Origin: UBA349 sp964444115
GTDB taxonomy: Archaea > Methanobacteriota > Methanobacteria > Methanobacteriales > Methanobacteriaceae
Reading direction: 5' to 3'
NCBI GenBank assembly: GCA_964444115.1
Contig: CAYUFT010000004.1
Location: forward strand, 1 to 50,543
DNA: 50,543 nt
The translations under genes and the position numbers were made by a program. This document shows, in pieces, positions 17,300 through 25,948 of this stretch; position 1 is the stretch's first letter, and every line of letters starts with the position of its first letter. Under the pieces are notes generated by a model. It saw only the letters and a list, made by a program, of their open reading frames with translations, had not been told where the DNA came from and did not search any database.

Positions 17300-17805
17300 G
17301 ATATCCCCTTATCATAATTATCATTGAAATTATACTTTTCACTCTAATTAAGCAAACTCTTAAAGTTTAGAACGGTAATTTAATAATTCAAATTATTAAA
17401 AATGCATTCGTCCCAAATTAAACTTATAGCTTATTTTTGATGTGGTAAGTTAATATATATTACTATATAATTACCATAATGCCCATAGGGACTTATTTAA
17501 AAATATATTGTCTTAAAATGATGAAAAATCAAAGCAGAGAATTTAAAAAACCTCACCAGAGGAATAACCTAAAAATAAATCACTAAAAAAAACTCAAAGT
17601 GGATAACCTAAAAAAATCTAATTAACCATTTAATTCTTATAATAAATATTTTAGTTTCCATCAATTTGGAATAATAGAACCTTGTTAAAAATTTAATTAA
17701 AAATAAAATAAAGAATCAAGTTTTAATTCTATAAATAAAACACATTTATAAAATAAATAGAAAATAGAGAAAGAATAAATTTACTTTCTCTTTAAAAGTA
17801 GGTAT
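17300..17805. other. Intergenic region upstream of the MFS gene
   Basis: About 500 AT-rich bases. The only clear structure is the imperfect inverted repeat at 17444-17475. The part nearer the secreted-protein gene is A-rich with T-runs on the minus strand, fitting terminator sequence for that gene. No coding frame is convincing. Confidence 0.4.
17444..17475. promoter_or_regulatory. Imperfect palindrome, possible operator
   Basis: GGTAAGTTAATAT ... ATATAATTACC reads as a 32-bp imperfect inverted repeat. It could bind a dimeric regulator of the MFS exporter (start 17299) or hold its promoter. Its distance from the start codon is larger than usual for an archaeal operator. Confidence 0.3.
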
Positions 17806-18276
17806 TCATACTTTTGAAGTGGCAATTACTTTCATACAGGGTTTACTGGAAGTGGCACTATATATTTTATTAATACCATGGGCCTTGTAATTATAATCTA
17901 CCCATTTCCCTTTTTTATATAATTGAATGGACCGGTGCCGGGATGACATACTAGTTTTGTACTGTATAATTCGAGCTTTAGTACCTTTTTTAGTTAATTT
18001 CTTGTAAAGGTATTTACTCATGGCCCAGCAGTCTCCAATTTTACTGTAACGATATCCACGGGATGATTTCTTATAAGAGTACTTTTTGTACTTTTTGTAC
18101 TTCTTATATTTATAGGCCCCATTTACTTCTACGGCCTTGTCAACTTTAACGTGAGTATTAGATTCATTTAATTTAAATTTAGTCTTTTCTTGATTATTGT
18201 CTGCAAATGATGCAGGTAATATTCCTGCAACTATACTTAGTGCAAAAAGCACGGCAAAAACTTTGTTTCGCGTAAT
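17806..18276 (-). CDS. Secreted transglutaminase-like protein with apparent ATT start
   Basis: The only standard start in frame is a GTG at 18252, inside the hydrophobic core of a signal peptide. Upstream, GGAGGCGAT (18280-18288) is followed by a 3-nt gap and ATT, giving (I/M)TRNKVFAVLFALSIVAG...PASFA, a complete signal peptide. The mature part has a KYKKYKKYKKYSYKK run and a conserved-looking core GDCWAMSKYLYKKL ... ARIIQY ... SSRHRSIQLYKKGKWVDYN. Cys, His and Asp in this order and spacing resemble the transglutaminase/cysteine-peptidase fold. Enzymes of this fold cut pseudomurein in methanogen phages, so a cell-wall role is possible but inferred. Confidence 0.65.
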   Translation of the reverse strand: MTRNKVFAVLFALSIVAGILPASFADNNQEKTKFKLNESNTHVKVDKAVEVNGAYKYKKYKKYKKYSYKKSSRGYRYSKIGDCWAMSKYLYKKLTKKGTKARIIQYKTSMSSRHRSIQLYKKGKWVDYNYKAHGINKIYSATSSKPCMKVIATSKV

Positions 18277-18349
18277 TTTATCGCCTCCATTTCCAAGTGT
18301 CTTGAACTCATAAGACCCATCTTGGAAAAATGAACTTTAGTCAGCATCG

Positions 18350-18358
18350 CTTATAAAG
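18350..18358 (-). promoter_or_regulatory. TATA box of the secreted protein gene
   Basis: On the minus strand the sequence is CTTTATAAG, about 75 bases before the ATT start, predicting a leader near 45-50 bases containing GGAGGCGAT. Confidence 0.45.
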
Positions 18359-18734
18359 GCTTTGGTCAGAAAATAAAAATAAGGCTGTTTTAGAGGCTTT
18401 TATAGGATTTAAAACCCTCTTAAAAGAGATTGATATAGCCCAATGTGGATAAGAGATATGGTTGCCTATTTTGAAGAGTAGAACATTAAATGAGATATAA
18501 TTTACTATAATAACCTTAATTAAAGCTTATTCTAAAATAGTTAAAGTATGGCCTTTACAAAGAAGGAAGTTTAAGGCATTAATCATCAAAAATAGATTTA
18601 AATATCAATTAAAAACATCTTATATAATCTTAAATTACTTATTTTTAATTAAGGCTTATTAAGAGGTATTTTTTAATTTATGGTGTTTTTATTGATTTTT
18701 TTAAAAAAAATATTTATAAAAATAAAAAATTATT

Positions 18735-18781
18735 AGGGGAATTGAAGTTGAGTAAATTCCAACTCATATCACACCCCCTAA
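18735..18781 (-). terminator. Hairpins after rad50
   Basis: ATTAGGGG and CCCCTAAT are complementary and enclose a second inverted pair GGAATT/AATTCC. The structure begins about 13 bp after the rad50 stop and could mark the 3' end of the DNA-repair operon. Confidence 0.4.
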
Positions 18782-18793
18782 TGGACTTATTTA

Positions 18794-21502
18794 CTATTCC
18801 ACCATTACCCTGGAAATTCCCTCTACCTTCTCCACTTTAATGATGTTTTCCGCGGCCTCTTCCAGATCCACGTCATGAGTTACAATTATCATCTGTGGAA
18901 TAATGGACATTCTCTTTAAAATATCAATTAGTTCTGATCGGCGGTAAGTATCTAAATGTATGGTAGGTTCATCCAACATTATAAGCTCAAGAGTGCCACC
19001 GGAAAGTGCCTTGGTAATCCCTAACCTTAATGCTAAGGCAACGGCTATTCGTTCTCCACCACTTATCATGTCCAGAGTGGTCTTACCCACTGGCCCGTAC
19101 ACATCTATGTTGTAATCCTCGTCAAGAGTTATGTCTGAATATTCAAAATTGAATTTTTCAAAGAATTCGCGAGTATTTTGTTCAATTAAAGGCCTTGACA
19201 TATTCCTCAATTCCTTTTGAATACCATCCTTGCCATATAAATCCCGGAATAAGTTAAGTAGTTTTAAGAAGTCATCTAAAGATGAAAGTTCCGCCTGGTA
19301 TTTTCCATATAATCCCAATTCACCCTCAATCCGGGAAATATTCTCCAGAACCCCTTTAAGTTCACCACTGTATTCTTTTTCCTGACCATTAGTATCTTGA
19401 AACTCAATATTTTTACTATTGAATGAATTAATTAAGGTCTCATGAATCTCTGTATCATAAGCGATGTTATTCAGTTCTTGCTGGGCCTTTTCCTGTTCCT
19501 CAGTAATTTTAAGAACTTCATCACTTTCACCACGAAGTTTTTCAGCCACAGATTCCTTTTTAGAGATTATTCCTTTTATCTGCTGGTATTCATTGTTGAG
19601 ATTATTTAAGCGAATTATTTCCGAATCAATTAATTGATTATCCGCTGATAAAAGACCGGATTTATTAGTAAGAATACTTATTTCCTCATATTTAATCGAT
19701 ATTTGATTTGAAAGCTCTTTCATTTCTTTATTCATCTCTTCCATGTTTCCAGCAGATTCCAGTGACCCCTGAACCTTAATGTACTGCTCATAATTGGCCT
19801 GAATTTCTTTAAGACGGCCTTTTTTAGAGTTGAGATTAGCTTCCAATTCATCAAGATATGAAACTTTTCCCTGCAAATCTTCCATTTGAGATTCAATTTC
19901 TTCAAGTTCATGGAAAGTATTAGCCAGAGATTCCACCCTTTCTTTCAAAATATCAATTTTTATGGAACTAATCTGAGCATATTTATTATTTAGATCCGTT
20001 CTTTCTGCATTGAGGTCTTTTAAAAGAGATTGAATATTATTTATGGATTCTGTGTTGGTCCCTATTTCTTCAAGATAGTTTTCCAGAAGCTCGTTCTTTT
20101 TATTTTCATCAATTTCTGATTTACATACGGGACACTGGCCTTCCACAGTTTTTAACTCATTTAATGGTTTTTCCATACTTTTATTAAGACTTTGCAGGCT
20201 GGAAATTTCACTGGTTTTCTCATTAATCTGCAGATTTAATGATTCCAATTTAATTTCAGCTGCAGATTTGACCTTATTTAAGTGATTATTAAGTAATTCC
20301 CACTCTGTAAAATCTGTGCCCAGTATATCATTAGCAGTACTGAATCTTTTGCCAATCTCATTTTTGATTTTAGATGATTGACCTTGCATCTGATTCTGGT
20401 TTATTTTCAGTTGAGCCATGGATCCTTTTATACCCGAGAAAGGTTCCATTTGAAGGTTAATTTCATTGATTTTCTTCTGAATATCATTGTATTCTTCAAA
20501 AAATGGCTCATTTTCAGATAATATACTTTGAAATTTATTAATATCCGTTATACGAGATTCAATTTCTTTTCTTTTGCTATTTAAAGTATCTAAAAGAGAT
20601 ATTGATGTCTTAAGAGATTCTAAATCTTTTATTCTTGGAAGTTCCGGTTCAATTTCTTTTATTCTCTCTTCTTTTTCCCCAATACTTTTCAGTTCCTCTA
20701 AAAGCTCTTTTTCACTTTGGTGGGCCTTCACCAGAGATTCTCTTTTAAATTTAATCAGAGAATCCATTTCTTTGAATCGGATTTTGCGGGTGTCCATCTC
20801 ATCTTTATCTCTTTTAATGGCTTCCATTTCCGTGAGTATTTGCTCTTTTTTAGATTGTGTATTTTTAATCTTATCATCCAGAAGAGTTTTTTTCTCTGTT
20901 TCTTTTTCTAAGTCCTTTTTCAGCTCACCCATACCTTCAATTCGGCCTTTACATCGTTCTTTCTGGCTTTCATAATCTTTTATAAGGGGAAGCATATTCT
21001 TCCAGGCCTTCTCCAGGGAATCTATTCCTAATAATTTCCCAATTAGTTGTTTCTTTTCAGATTGGGTTTTGTCAATGAGATCTGCTATTTCTCCCTGCCT
21101 CACATAAACCGCATTTAAAAATAAGTCTCCATCCATCTCCAGCAAATTCTGTATCTCATAGCTGACTTGCTTATCACCAGTAGCTAAACTATGGAAGGCC
21201 TCGCCTTCTTTTATTCTTAATTCTGCTTTAGAAGTGCTTTTTCCACGCTCACGCAGTACCCGGTAAGTTCGACCATTTACTACAAAGTCCAGCTGCACCT
21301 TCATTTTGGTCTGCTCAGATCTAACTAAATGCTGAAGACTGCGACCAGAGTACTGTTTAAAGAGAGCAAAACTAACCGCTTCCAGTATGGTTGATTTACC
21401 TGCTCCATTTTGACCCATTATAATCGATATTCCACGGTTGAAATCCAGGTTCATTTTGGAATAGGATTTGAAGTTTTCCAGTGCCAGGGAATTAATTATC
21501 AT
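18794..21502 (-). CDS. rad50: DNA double-strand break repair ATPase Rad50
   Basis: The SMC-like ATPase of the Mre11-Rad50 complex, which tethers and processes broken DNA ends. The N-terminal half-domain has Walker A GQNGAGKSTILEA; then come two long coiled-coil arms of about 300 residues joined by the zinc hook CPVC near residue 455. The C-terminal half-domain has the signature SGGERIAVALALRLG, Walker B with D-loop LIMLDEPTIHLD and the switch VTHDVD. I start at MIINSLALENFKSY (21502), as in relatives; an ATG at 21514 is also in frame. The start overlaps the end of mre11 by 11 bp, so translation is coupled. Last gene of nurA-herA-mre11-rad50. Confidence 0.95.
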   Translation of the reverse strand: MIINSLALENFKSYSKMNLDFNRGISIIMGQNGAGKSTILEAVSFALFKQYSGRSLQHLVRSEQTKMKVQLDFVVNGRTYRVLRERGKSTSKAELRIKEGEAFHSLATGDKQVSYEIQNLLEMDGDLFLNAVYVRQGEIADLIDKTQSEKKQLIGKLLGIDSLEKAWKNMLPLIKDYESQKERCKGRIEGMGELKKDLEKETEKKTLLDDKIKNTQSKKEQILTEMEAIKRDKDEMDTRKIRFKEMDSLIKFKRESLVKAHQSEKELLEELKSIGEKEERIKEIEPELPRIKDLESLKTSISLLDTLNSKRKEIESRITDINKFQSILSENEPFFEEYNDIQKKINEINLQMEPFSGIKGSMAQLKINQNQMQGQSSKIKNEIGKRFSTANDILGTDFTEWELLNNHLNKVKSAAEIKLESLNLQINEKTSEISSLQSLNKSMEKPLNELKTVEGQCPVCKSEIDENKKNELLENYLEEIGTNTESINNIQSLLKDLNAERTDLNNKYAQISSIKIDILKERVESLANTFHELEEIESQMEDLQGKVSYLDELEANLNSKKGRLKEIQANYEQYIKVQGSLESAGNMEEMNKEMKELSNQISIKYEEISILTNKSGLLSADNQLIDSEIIRLNNLNNEYQQIKGIISKKESVAEKLRGESDEVLKITEEQEKAQQELNNIAYDTEIHETLINSFNSKNIEFQDTNGQEKEYSGELKGVLENISRIEGELGLYGKYQAELSSLDDFLKLLNLFRDLYGKDGIQKELRNMSRPLIEQNTREFFEKFNFEYSDITLDEDYNIDVYGPVGKTTLDMISGGERIAVALALRLGITKALSGGTLELIMLDEPTIHLDTYRRSELIDILKRMSIIPQMIIVTHDVDLEEAAENIIKVEKVEGISRVMVE

Positions 21503-22634
21503 AGAACTCCTCATAGAATTTTTTGCTTATCTCTTCTGCGTTTTCCGTATTTCCATTAGACATTTCATTTAAAAGATTTAAAGCCAAGTCTGTTATTTTT
21601 TGATTTTCAAAGTCTTTTAATCGTTCACTGATTAGTTTATGGGGATTAAGTGCACTACCATCTTTTAAAATCTCTTCAGCGTCAATTAATGATTGTGATT
21701 TGAAATTTGGTCTTAAACTGAGACATATATCTGAGAATACTTGATTGAGTTTGTCGTAAACATCAGATCGGTTAAAGTTGCCACCTTCCACAGTTAAACT
21801 CAGTAAGGGCTTATTGGAAAGGGTCGAAATATGATTTTTTATTTTTTCTATCTCGCCATCAAGTTCCGGGAAATCAATATTCTCTCTCAGAAACTCTCGA
21901 GACATTTCCATATTTATGGATTCTATTTCCGGAATATCCCCACCCATATCCACCATATAAAATCCTTTACCATTTTTCTGATAATTTCCCAGCTCATCAA
22001 TTTTCCATATTTCAGTAGAGCCCGGATAAGCCAGTTTACCCTGACCAAAATCATCAGTGATTCTAGCATGGATATGGCCCATAGCATAGTAATTAAATGA
22101 TTCTGGAATATTAGCCAGTTCTAACTCATATTCAAATGGCAAATACTTGTCAATGCCCTGATGCAAAACCAATATCCTTTTATTATAATCTTTTGACATT
22201 AGTTCTAAGTTTTTAAGACTTTCCGTGAGATAGGTGGCCTGGTGTTTGGAAACATAGGGCGTTCCGCCGATAAAGACATCACCCTCCACGAAAAATGGTT
22301 TATTAAGACTAATAATCTTTAAACCCATTTCTTTAAAGAGAACATGGGGTGGAAGGGCATTTTTACGCATTATAATATCATGATTACCGGCAATGGCATA
22401 AACGGGAATTCCTGCATCTTTCAGGGCCAATATTCCTTTTTGAACATTTAAAAGAGCGTTGGTAGGTGGTCGGGAAAATTCAAAAAGATCACCAGAGTGG
22501 ATAACAAAATCTGGTCTTTCTTCAATTAATTTATCAATGATATGGTTAAAAACGTTGTAAAAATCCATTTCGCGCTCAAAAAGTCCATATTGCCTGTAAC
22601 CCAGATGAGTATCTGCTAAGTGTGCAAATTTCAT
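21492..22634 (-). CDS. mre11: DNA double-strand break repair nuclease Mre11
   Basis: A manganese-dependent 3'-5' exonuclease and endonuclease acting with Rad50 at DNA ends. The phosphoesterase motifs are complete: D8-x-H10 (LADTHLGYRQ), D49 (IHSGDLFEF), N84-H85-D86 (AIAGNHDI), a central His in VLHQGID and MGHIHAR. A capping domain and a C-terminal Rad50-binding helical part follow. The 380-residue length is typical for archaeal Mre11. The stop codon overlaps the rad50 start, and its own ATG begins immediately after the herA stop. Confidence 0.96.
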   Translation of the reverse strand: MKFAHLADTHLGYRQYGLFEREMDFYNVFNHIIDKLIEERPDFVIHSGDLFEFSRPPTNALLNVQKGILALKDAGIPVYAIAGNHDIIMRKNALPPHVLFKEMGLKIISLNKPFFVEGDVFIGGTPYVSKHQATYLTESLKNLELMSKDYNKRILVLHQGIDKYLPFEYELELANIPESFNYYAMGHIHARITDDFGQGKLAYPGSTEIWKIDELGNYQKNGKGFYMVDMGGDIPEIESINMEMSREFLRENIDFPELDGEIEKIKNHISTLSNKPLLSLTVEGGNFNRSDVYDKLNQVFSDICLSLRPNFKSQSLIDAEEILKDGSALNPHKLISERLKDFENQKITDLALNLLNEMSNGNTENAEEISKKFYEEFYDN

Positions 22635-24170
22635 CTAATAATCCCCTCCCAGATTCATAAGATCCTCTTTTTCATCTTCATATTTCTTTTTAGTATCTTC
22701 AGTGGTTTTTTTCCACATGTCAATTACTGCCAAATCCTGGCCAAATTCCTTGTTTTTGTGTTCATGGATTTTAACCAGGGCCGGAATCTTAGTCATTAAC
22801 CCTAAAACCACTGCTTCACCAACATTCAAGGAGGGTAGTTGTTTTACCAGATCCTCGCTTAAACTTTCACTGGCAGATTGAACGTGTCTCTGGTCTTTAG
22901 GTTCCACCAATCTTAAAATTATCATGTTATTGGCCTGGGATAGTGAATCCGGGTCAATTGATTTAGGGCTTTGAGAGACCAGACACAATCCCAATCCAAA
23001 TTTACGTCCTTCACGAGCTATTCTACTAATCCACAATTTTGATTTAGTGGAACGATTATTAGGGGCCAGGATATGTGCTTCCTCCAGAACAAAGAAAACT
23101 GGGTGGGCCAGTGGTAGATCTCCCCCATCATTGCCCATTTTTAACCATTTTTTATTGTTTTGAAGAGCATTTCTTAAAATATGGCTAACAATAACTTCAG
23201 CAGCAGATTCATCCACTGACCCCAAATCAATTATATTGGCCTTGCCCAGTTCTAATTTACTTAAAATGTTTCCAGCACTGGTACTGATAATGGAATTGTA
23301 TCTCCGCTCCAGATCACCTATTTTATTTATAACATCAATAATCTGTTTTTCTCCCTCAACATTTTTTCCCCGGAATTCCCTTTTCCCACTATCCCATGCT
23401 TCCAGAACTTCCTTCATATTTCTTATAAACCCCTTGTTCTGGGTGTCACCATTTCTCATCTCAGCCATGGCTATTTTATAGGCCTCAAAGAAGTAACGCT
23501 CCTGAATATAGGCACTTTCACTGATGCGTGCCAAACGTTTAATTTCAGAAAATGACATGTAAAGTGGGTTAATTTCAGGATTGATAACTTTAGATTCACC
23601 ATTATTAAAATTAATATTATATTCTGAGTGCATATCAAATATTACTACGCACCCATTGTATTGGAGCATTCCATCTACTACTATGGCCACCGTATTGGAT
23701 TTCCCAGCCCCCGTCATGGCCAGTATAGCCATATGCCGCGAGAACATCTTCTCCAAATCAACCTTGACTTCCACATTTTCCTGACTAATTAAGGTTCCCA
23801 GAGAAAGGCTGTTCTCTTTTTGGAATATTTTTTGTAAATCATCCTGGGAGGCGGGAATTATTTCTGTTCCAGGAGGGGCAGGAGTGCGGGGAATTTTAAG
23901 GTTGTCTGAAATATCCCCTAATATGCGAACTGATCCCCGGATGTAGTGGTCGTCCCCTTCAATTTTTTTTATCTTTTCAATAGTTTTAGGATCAAATATT
24001 TCGTCGTTAATAGATACACTGCCTCTTACCAGTGATTCTATCATTCCTAAAACATTTTTTTCATCGTATTTTAAGGAGACGTATTCTCCTACCTGGGGCA
24101 TTTCCTTGGATATAAAACTAACTTCAACTAGAGAAGTTTCTCCAATGCATCGGCCAATGATTTCACTCAT
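22635..24170 (-). CDS. herA: DNA translocase/helicase HerA
   Basis: A hexameric FtsK-like ATPase that drives end resection with NurA. The N-terminal 100 residues form the beta-barrel HAS domain (IIGRCIGETSLVEVSFISK). Walker A is TGAGKSNT at 153-160, Walker B is FFVLEEAHILAP near 365, and VSQSPKSIDPD plus RLVEPKDQRHVQSAS near 420 form the sensor and arginine-finger region. The 511-residue length fits the family. Its start overlaps the nurA stop by 4 bp (ATGA), and mre11 begins at its stop, so the four genes form one tight operon. Confidence 0.96.
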   Translation of the reverse strand: MSEIIGRCIGETSLVEVSFISKEMPQVGEYVSLKYDEKNVLGMIESLVRGSVSINDEIFDPKTIEKIKKIEGDDHYIRGSVRILGDISDNLKIPRTPAPPGTEIIPASQDDLQKIFQKENSLSLGTLISQENVEVKVDLEKMFSRHMAILAMTGAGKSNTVAIVVDGMLQYNGCVVIFDMHSEYNINFNNGESKVINPEINPLYMSFSEIKRLARISESAYIQERYFFEAYKIAMAEMRNGDTQNKGFIRNMKEVLEAWDSGKREFRGKNVEGEKQIIDVINKIGDLERRYNSIISTSAGNILSKLELGKANIIDLGSVDESAAEVIVSHILRNALQNNKKWLKMGNDGGDLPLAHPVFFVLEEAHILAPNNRSTKSKLWISRIAREGRKFGLGLCLVSQSPKSIDPDSLSQANNMIILRLVEPKDQRHVQSASESLSEDLVKQLPSLNVGEAVVLGLMTKIPALVKIHEHKNKEFGQDLAVIDMWKKTTEDTKKKYEDEKEDLMNLGGDY

Positions 24171-25222
24171 AACATTTCCCTCCCATCTTTTTCAATAAAT
24201 CCCATCATCCTTAAAAGTCGACTCATGTCAATTTTCTTTATAACCACATCATTATGGGCCTTTTTTAGTAGATAAGGATAACCTTCCGTACAATTTGATT
24301 TTATAATATTAAGTAATTCAATTATCTCCTCTTCATCAGCTTCATATGGTAGCTCGAATTTAAGGAGGTTTTTATTATCCTCCAAACGGGCGTAAAATGT
24401 GGTAAATGTGAGACTCCGGAAGAACTTATTTTCCACCGGGAAATCATGTTTCACTGTTTTAGAAACTTTTTGAGTTCGGGGTTTAGAGAAGCCTTGCTTT
24501 CCATGATTCCTATCAAATAATGCCATGTCCGGAATATCCAGGCCAAAGTAATCATTACTGGTGGAAGTTTTGGATATGCCCACAATTTTTCTACCGTGTT
24601 TAAGTAATCTACTTATGATGAGTAGATTTTCTAGGGTCTCTAAGTATATCATAGCCTCGGTTTTATTGCCAAATTTTTCGATAATATGGTCCTCAAATTT
24701 AGAGGCTGATACTTCAACCTGTTTTAGATGGAGTTCTGCATCCAGAAAAGATAGATAGTGGGATTTTATATCCTCTTTAATTTTTGTGGAGAGTTCACGA
24801 TCCATTGGAAGAGGCCTTATTAGATTTCCCATTATAGAGCCGTCAAATAAATAATAGTCCAGATCATATTCTTCAAATGATTTTAAAGCATTTTTTAACT
24901 CATATAAACTCATGTAATTTCTTAGACGATCTTCCACAAATCCGTGATGGGGCATGATATCCACGGTGGAATTTTCGATTTTTTCCAGTTTATCCTTGTA
25001 AATTAGAGTCTCAGCACTGATGGCATAAAAAACAAAGCTTAGAAACTTTTTTTTATTAATACTTCCATCTCCTGCCGAGAGAGTAATGTCTTTTTTAGTT
25101 TCACTGAATGAATAATCAACCCATGATTTACTGGTATCTGGACCAGTAGCATAGAATTCATCCAGTTTGTTCAGTATTTCTGCCCTTTTTCCCAGAGCTA
25201 GTTCCAGTAATGTTTCCAGCAT
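24167..25222 (-). CDS. nurA: DNA double-strand break repair nuclease NurA
   Basis: The nuclease partner of HerA, with an RNase H-like core. The first catalytic motif is AGDGSINKKKF (D52), the second DGSIMG (near 126), and a late Asp/His region is in the C-terminal third (VKHDFPVENKFFRSLTF). The 351-residue length is normal. It is the promoter-proximal gene of the four-gene repair operon, with TAGGTGCC 3 nt before the ATG. A ParA-type locus with tandem repeats begins a short way upstream. Confidence 0.93.
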   Translation of the reverse strand: MLETLLELALGKRAEILNKLDEFYATGPDTSKSWVDYSFSETKKDITLSAGDGSINKKKFLSFVFYAISAETLIYKDKLEKIENSTVDIMPHHGFVEDRLRNYMSLYELKNALKSFEEYDLDYYLFDGSIMGNLIRPLPMDRELSTKIKEDIKSHYLSFLDAELHLKQVEVSASKFEDHIIEKFGNKTEAMIYLETLENLLIISRLLKHGRKIVGISKTSTSNDYFGLDIPDMALFDRNHGKQGFSKPRTQKVSKTVKHDFPVENKFFRSLTFTTFYARLEDNKNLLKFELPYEADEEEIIELLNIIKSNCTEGYPYLLKKAHNDVVIKKIDMSRLLRMMGFIEKDGREML

Positions 25223-25254
25223 GATGGCACCTAATGGTAATTATAAACATTTTA

Positions 25255-25290
25255 ATGTATATAATAAGATAGATTACATATAAATAGTTT
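25255..25290 (-). promoter_or_regulatory. Promoter region of the nurA-herA-mre11-rad50 operon
   Basis: On the minus strand ATTTATATGTAATC and TTATATAC are TATA-like and lie 30-65 bases before the nurA ATG. Which one is used cannot be decided by eye. Confidence 0.4.
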
Positions 25291-25350
25291 TCATGTACAA
25301 TTTAATGAAAAACTTGAAAATAATATTGTGGGGGCAATTAATAACTGAAT

Positions 25351-25542
25351 AAGTACGCAACTTACCAACTTAATAACTGAATAAGTTATGTATTTAATAA
25401 GTACGCAACTTACCAACTTAATAACTAAATCAGTTATGTATTTAATAAGTACGCAACTTACTAACCGAATAAGTGAATAAGTTATGTATTTAATAAGTAC
25501 GCAACTTACTAACCGAATAAGTGAATAAGTTATGTATTTAAT
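25351..25542. repeat. Four 48-bp tandem repeats beside the ParA locus
   Basis: Copies start at 25351, 25399, 25447 and 25495 with an exact 48-bp period, each beginning AAGTACGCAACTTAC and ending GTTATGTATTTAAT. Copies 3 and 4 are identical; 1 and 2 differ in the middle. Units contain inverted AACTTA/TAAGTT pairs. A partial unit precedes copy 1. A 48-bp period without stops creates a false open frame. The array lies just after the ParA-partner gene; see the related repeats at 26761-26840. Confidence 0.9.
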
Positions 25543-25633
25543 CACTAAATAAAAATAAAAATAAAAATAAAAATTTATATATTGTTAAAAAATAGTTTGA
25601 AAAATAATATTATTAAGTGAATAACTGCGAGAG

Positions 25634-25948
25634 TTATTTACTTTTTTTTAGTTCTTTTACTTCGGCCCAAATTTGAGGATACTCTTTTTCAAGATAGTCA
25701 TGTAACACATTAGATATTTCTTTACTTATACTAAATTTAGGTGTGGTTTCCTTAAGATAATTTAAAGTAATTTTAGAGTCTAAATCCCAGAATGAAATTC
25801 GGGGCTGGCCTTTAATGTTATCACGTATTTCTTCAATTAATAAGGCATTAACTTCATCAGATGTGCTTTTTGATTTAGACGATTGTTTTTTCTCTCTACG
25901 CTCTAGCATAGATCCCATATCTGCACCAAAGCCTCCTTTATTACTCAT
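25634..25948 (-). CDS. Small basic partner of the ParA-type ATPase
   Basis: A 104-residue protein overlapping the ParA gene by 8 bp. The N-terminus is basic and disordered-looking (MLERREKKQSSKSKSTSDE), followed by a helical domain (EVNALLIEEIRDNIKG...ISNVLHDYLEKEYPQIWAEVKEL). Size and context match small DNA-binding adaptors of ParA systems such as ParG-type or other non-ParB centromere binders, but I recognise no specific family. By position it is the best candidate to bind the 48-bp repeats directly downstream. Confidence 0.65.
   Translation of the reverse strand: MSNKGGFGADMGSMLERREKKQSSKSKSTSDEVNALLIEEIRDNIKGQPRISFWDLDSKITLNYLKETTPKFSISKEISNVLHDYLEKEYPQIWAEVKELKKSK

Larger units (their letters stand above)
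18277..18793. other. Intergenic region between rad50 and the secreted protein gene
   Basis: About 515 bases with no convincing gene. A minus-strand TATA box is at 18350-18358 and hairpin sequence lies next to the rad50 stop (18735-18781). Between them the sequence is AT-rich with a few G-containing stretches; I see no conserved frame. Confidence 0.4.

Noticed and set aside
25351..25542. Repeat array considered as a CRISPR
   Set aside because: The units are continuous with no unique spacers, and no cas gene is nearby.
25291..25545. 84-residue minus-strand frame with repeated KYITYSLIRLVSCVL units
   Set aside because: It is the translation of the 48-bp repeat array, whose period is a multiple of three; there is no ribosome binding site and the pattern is explained by the DNA repeat.
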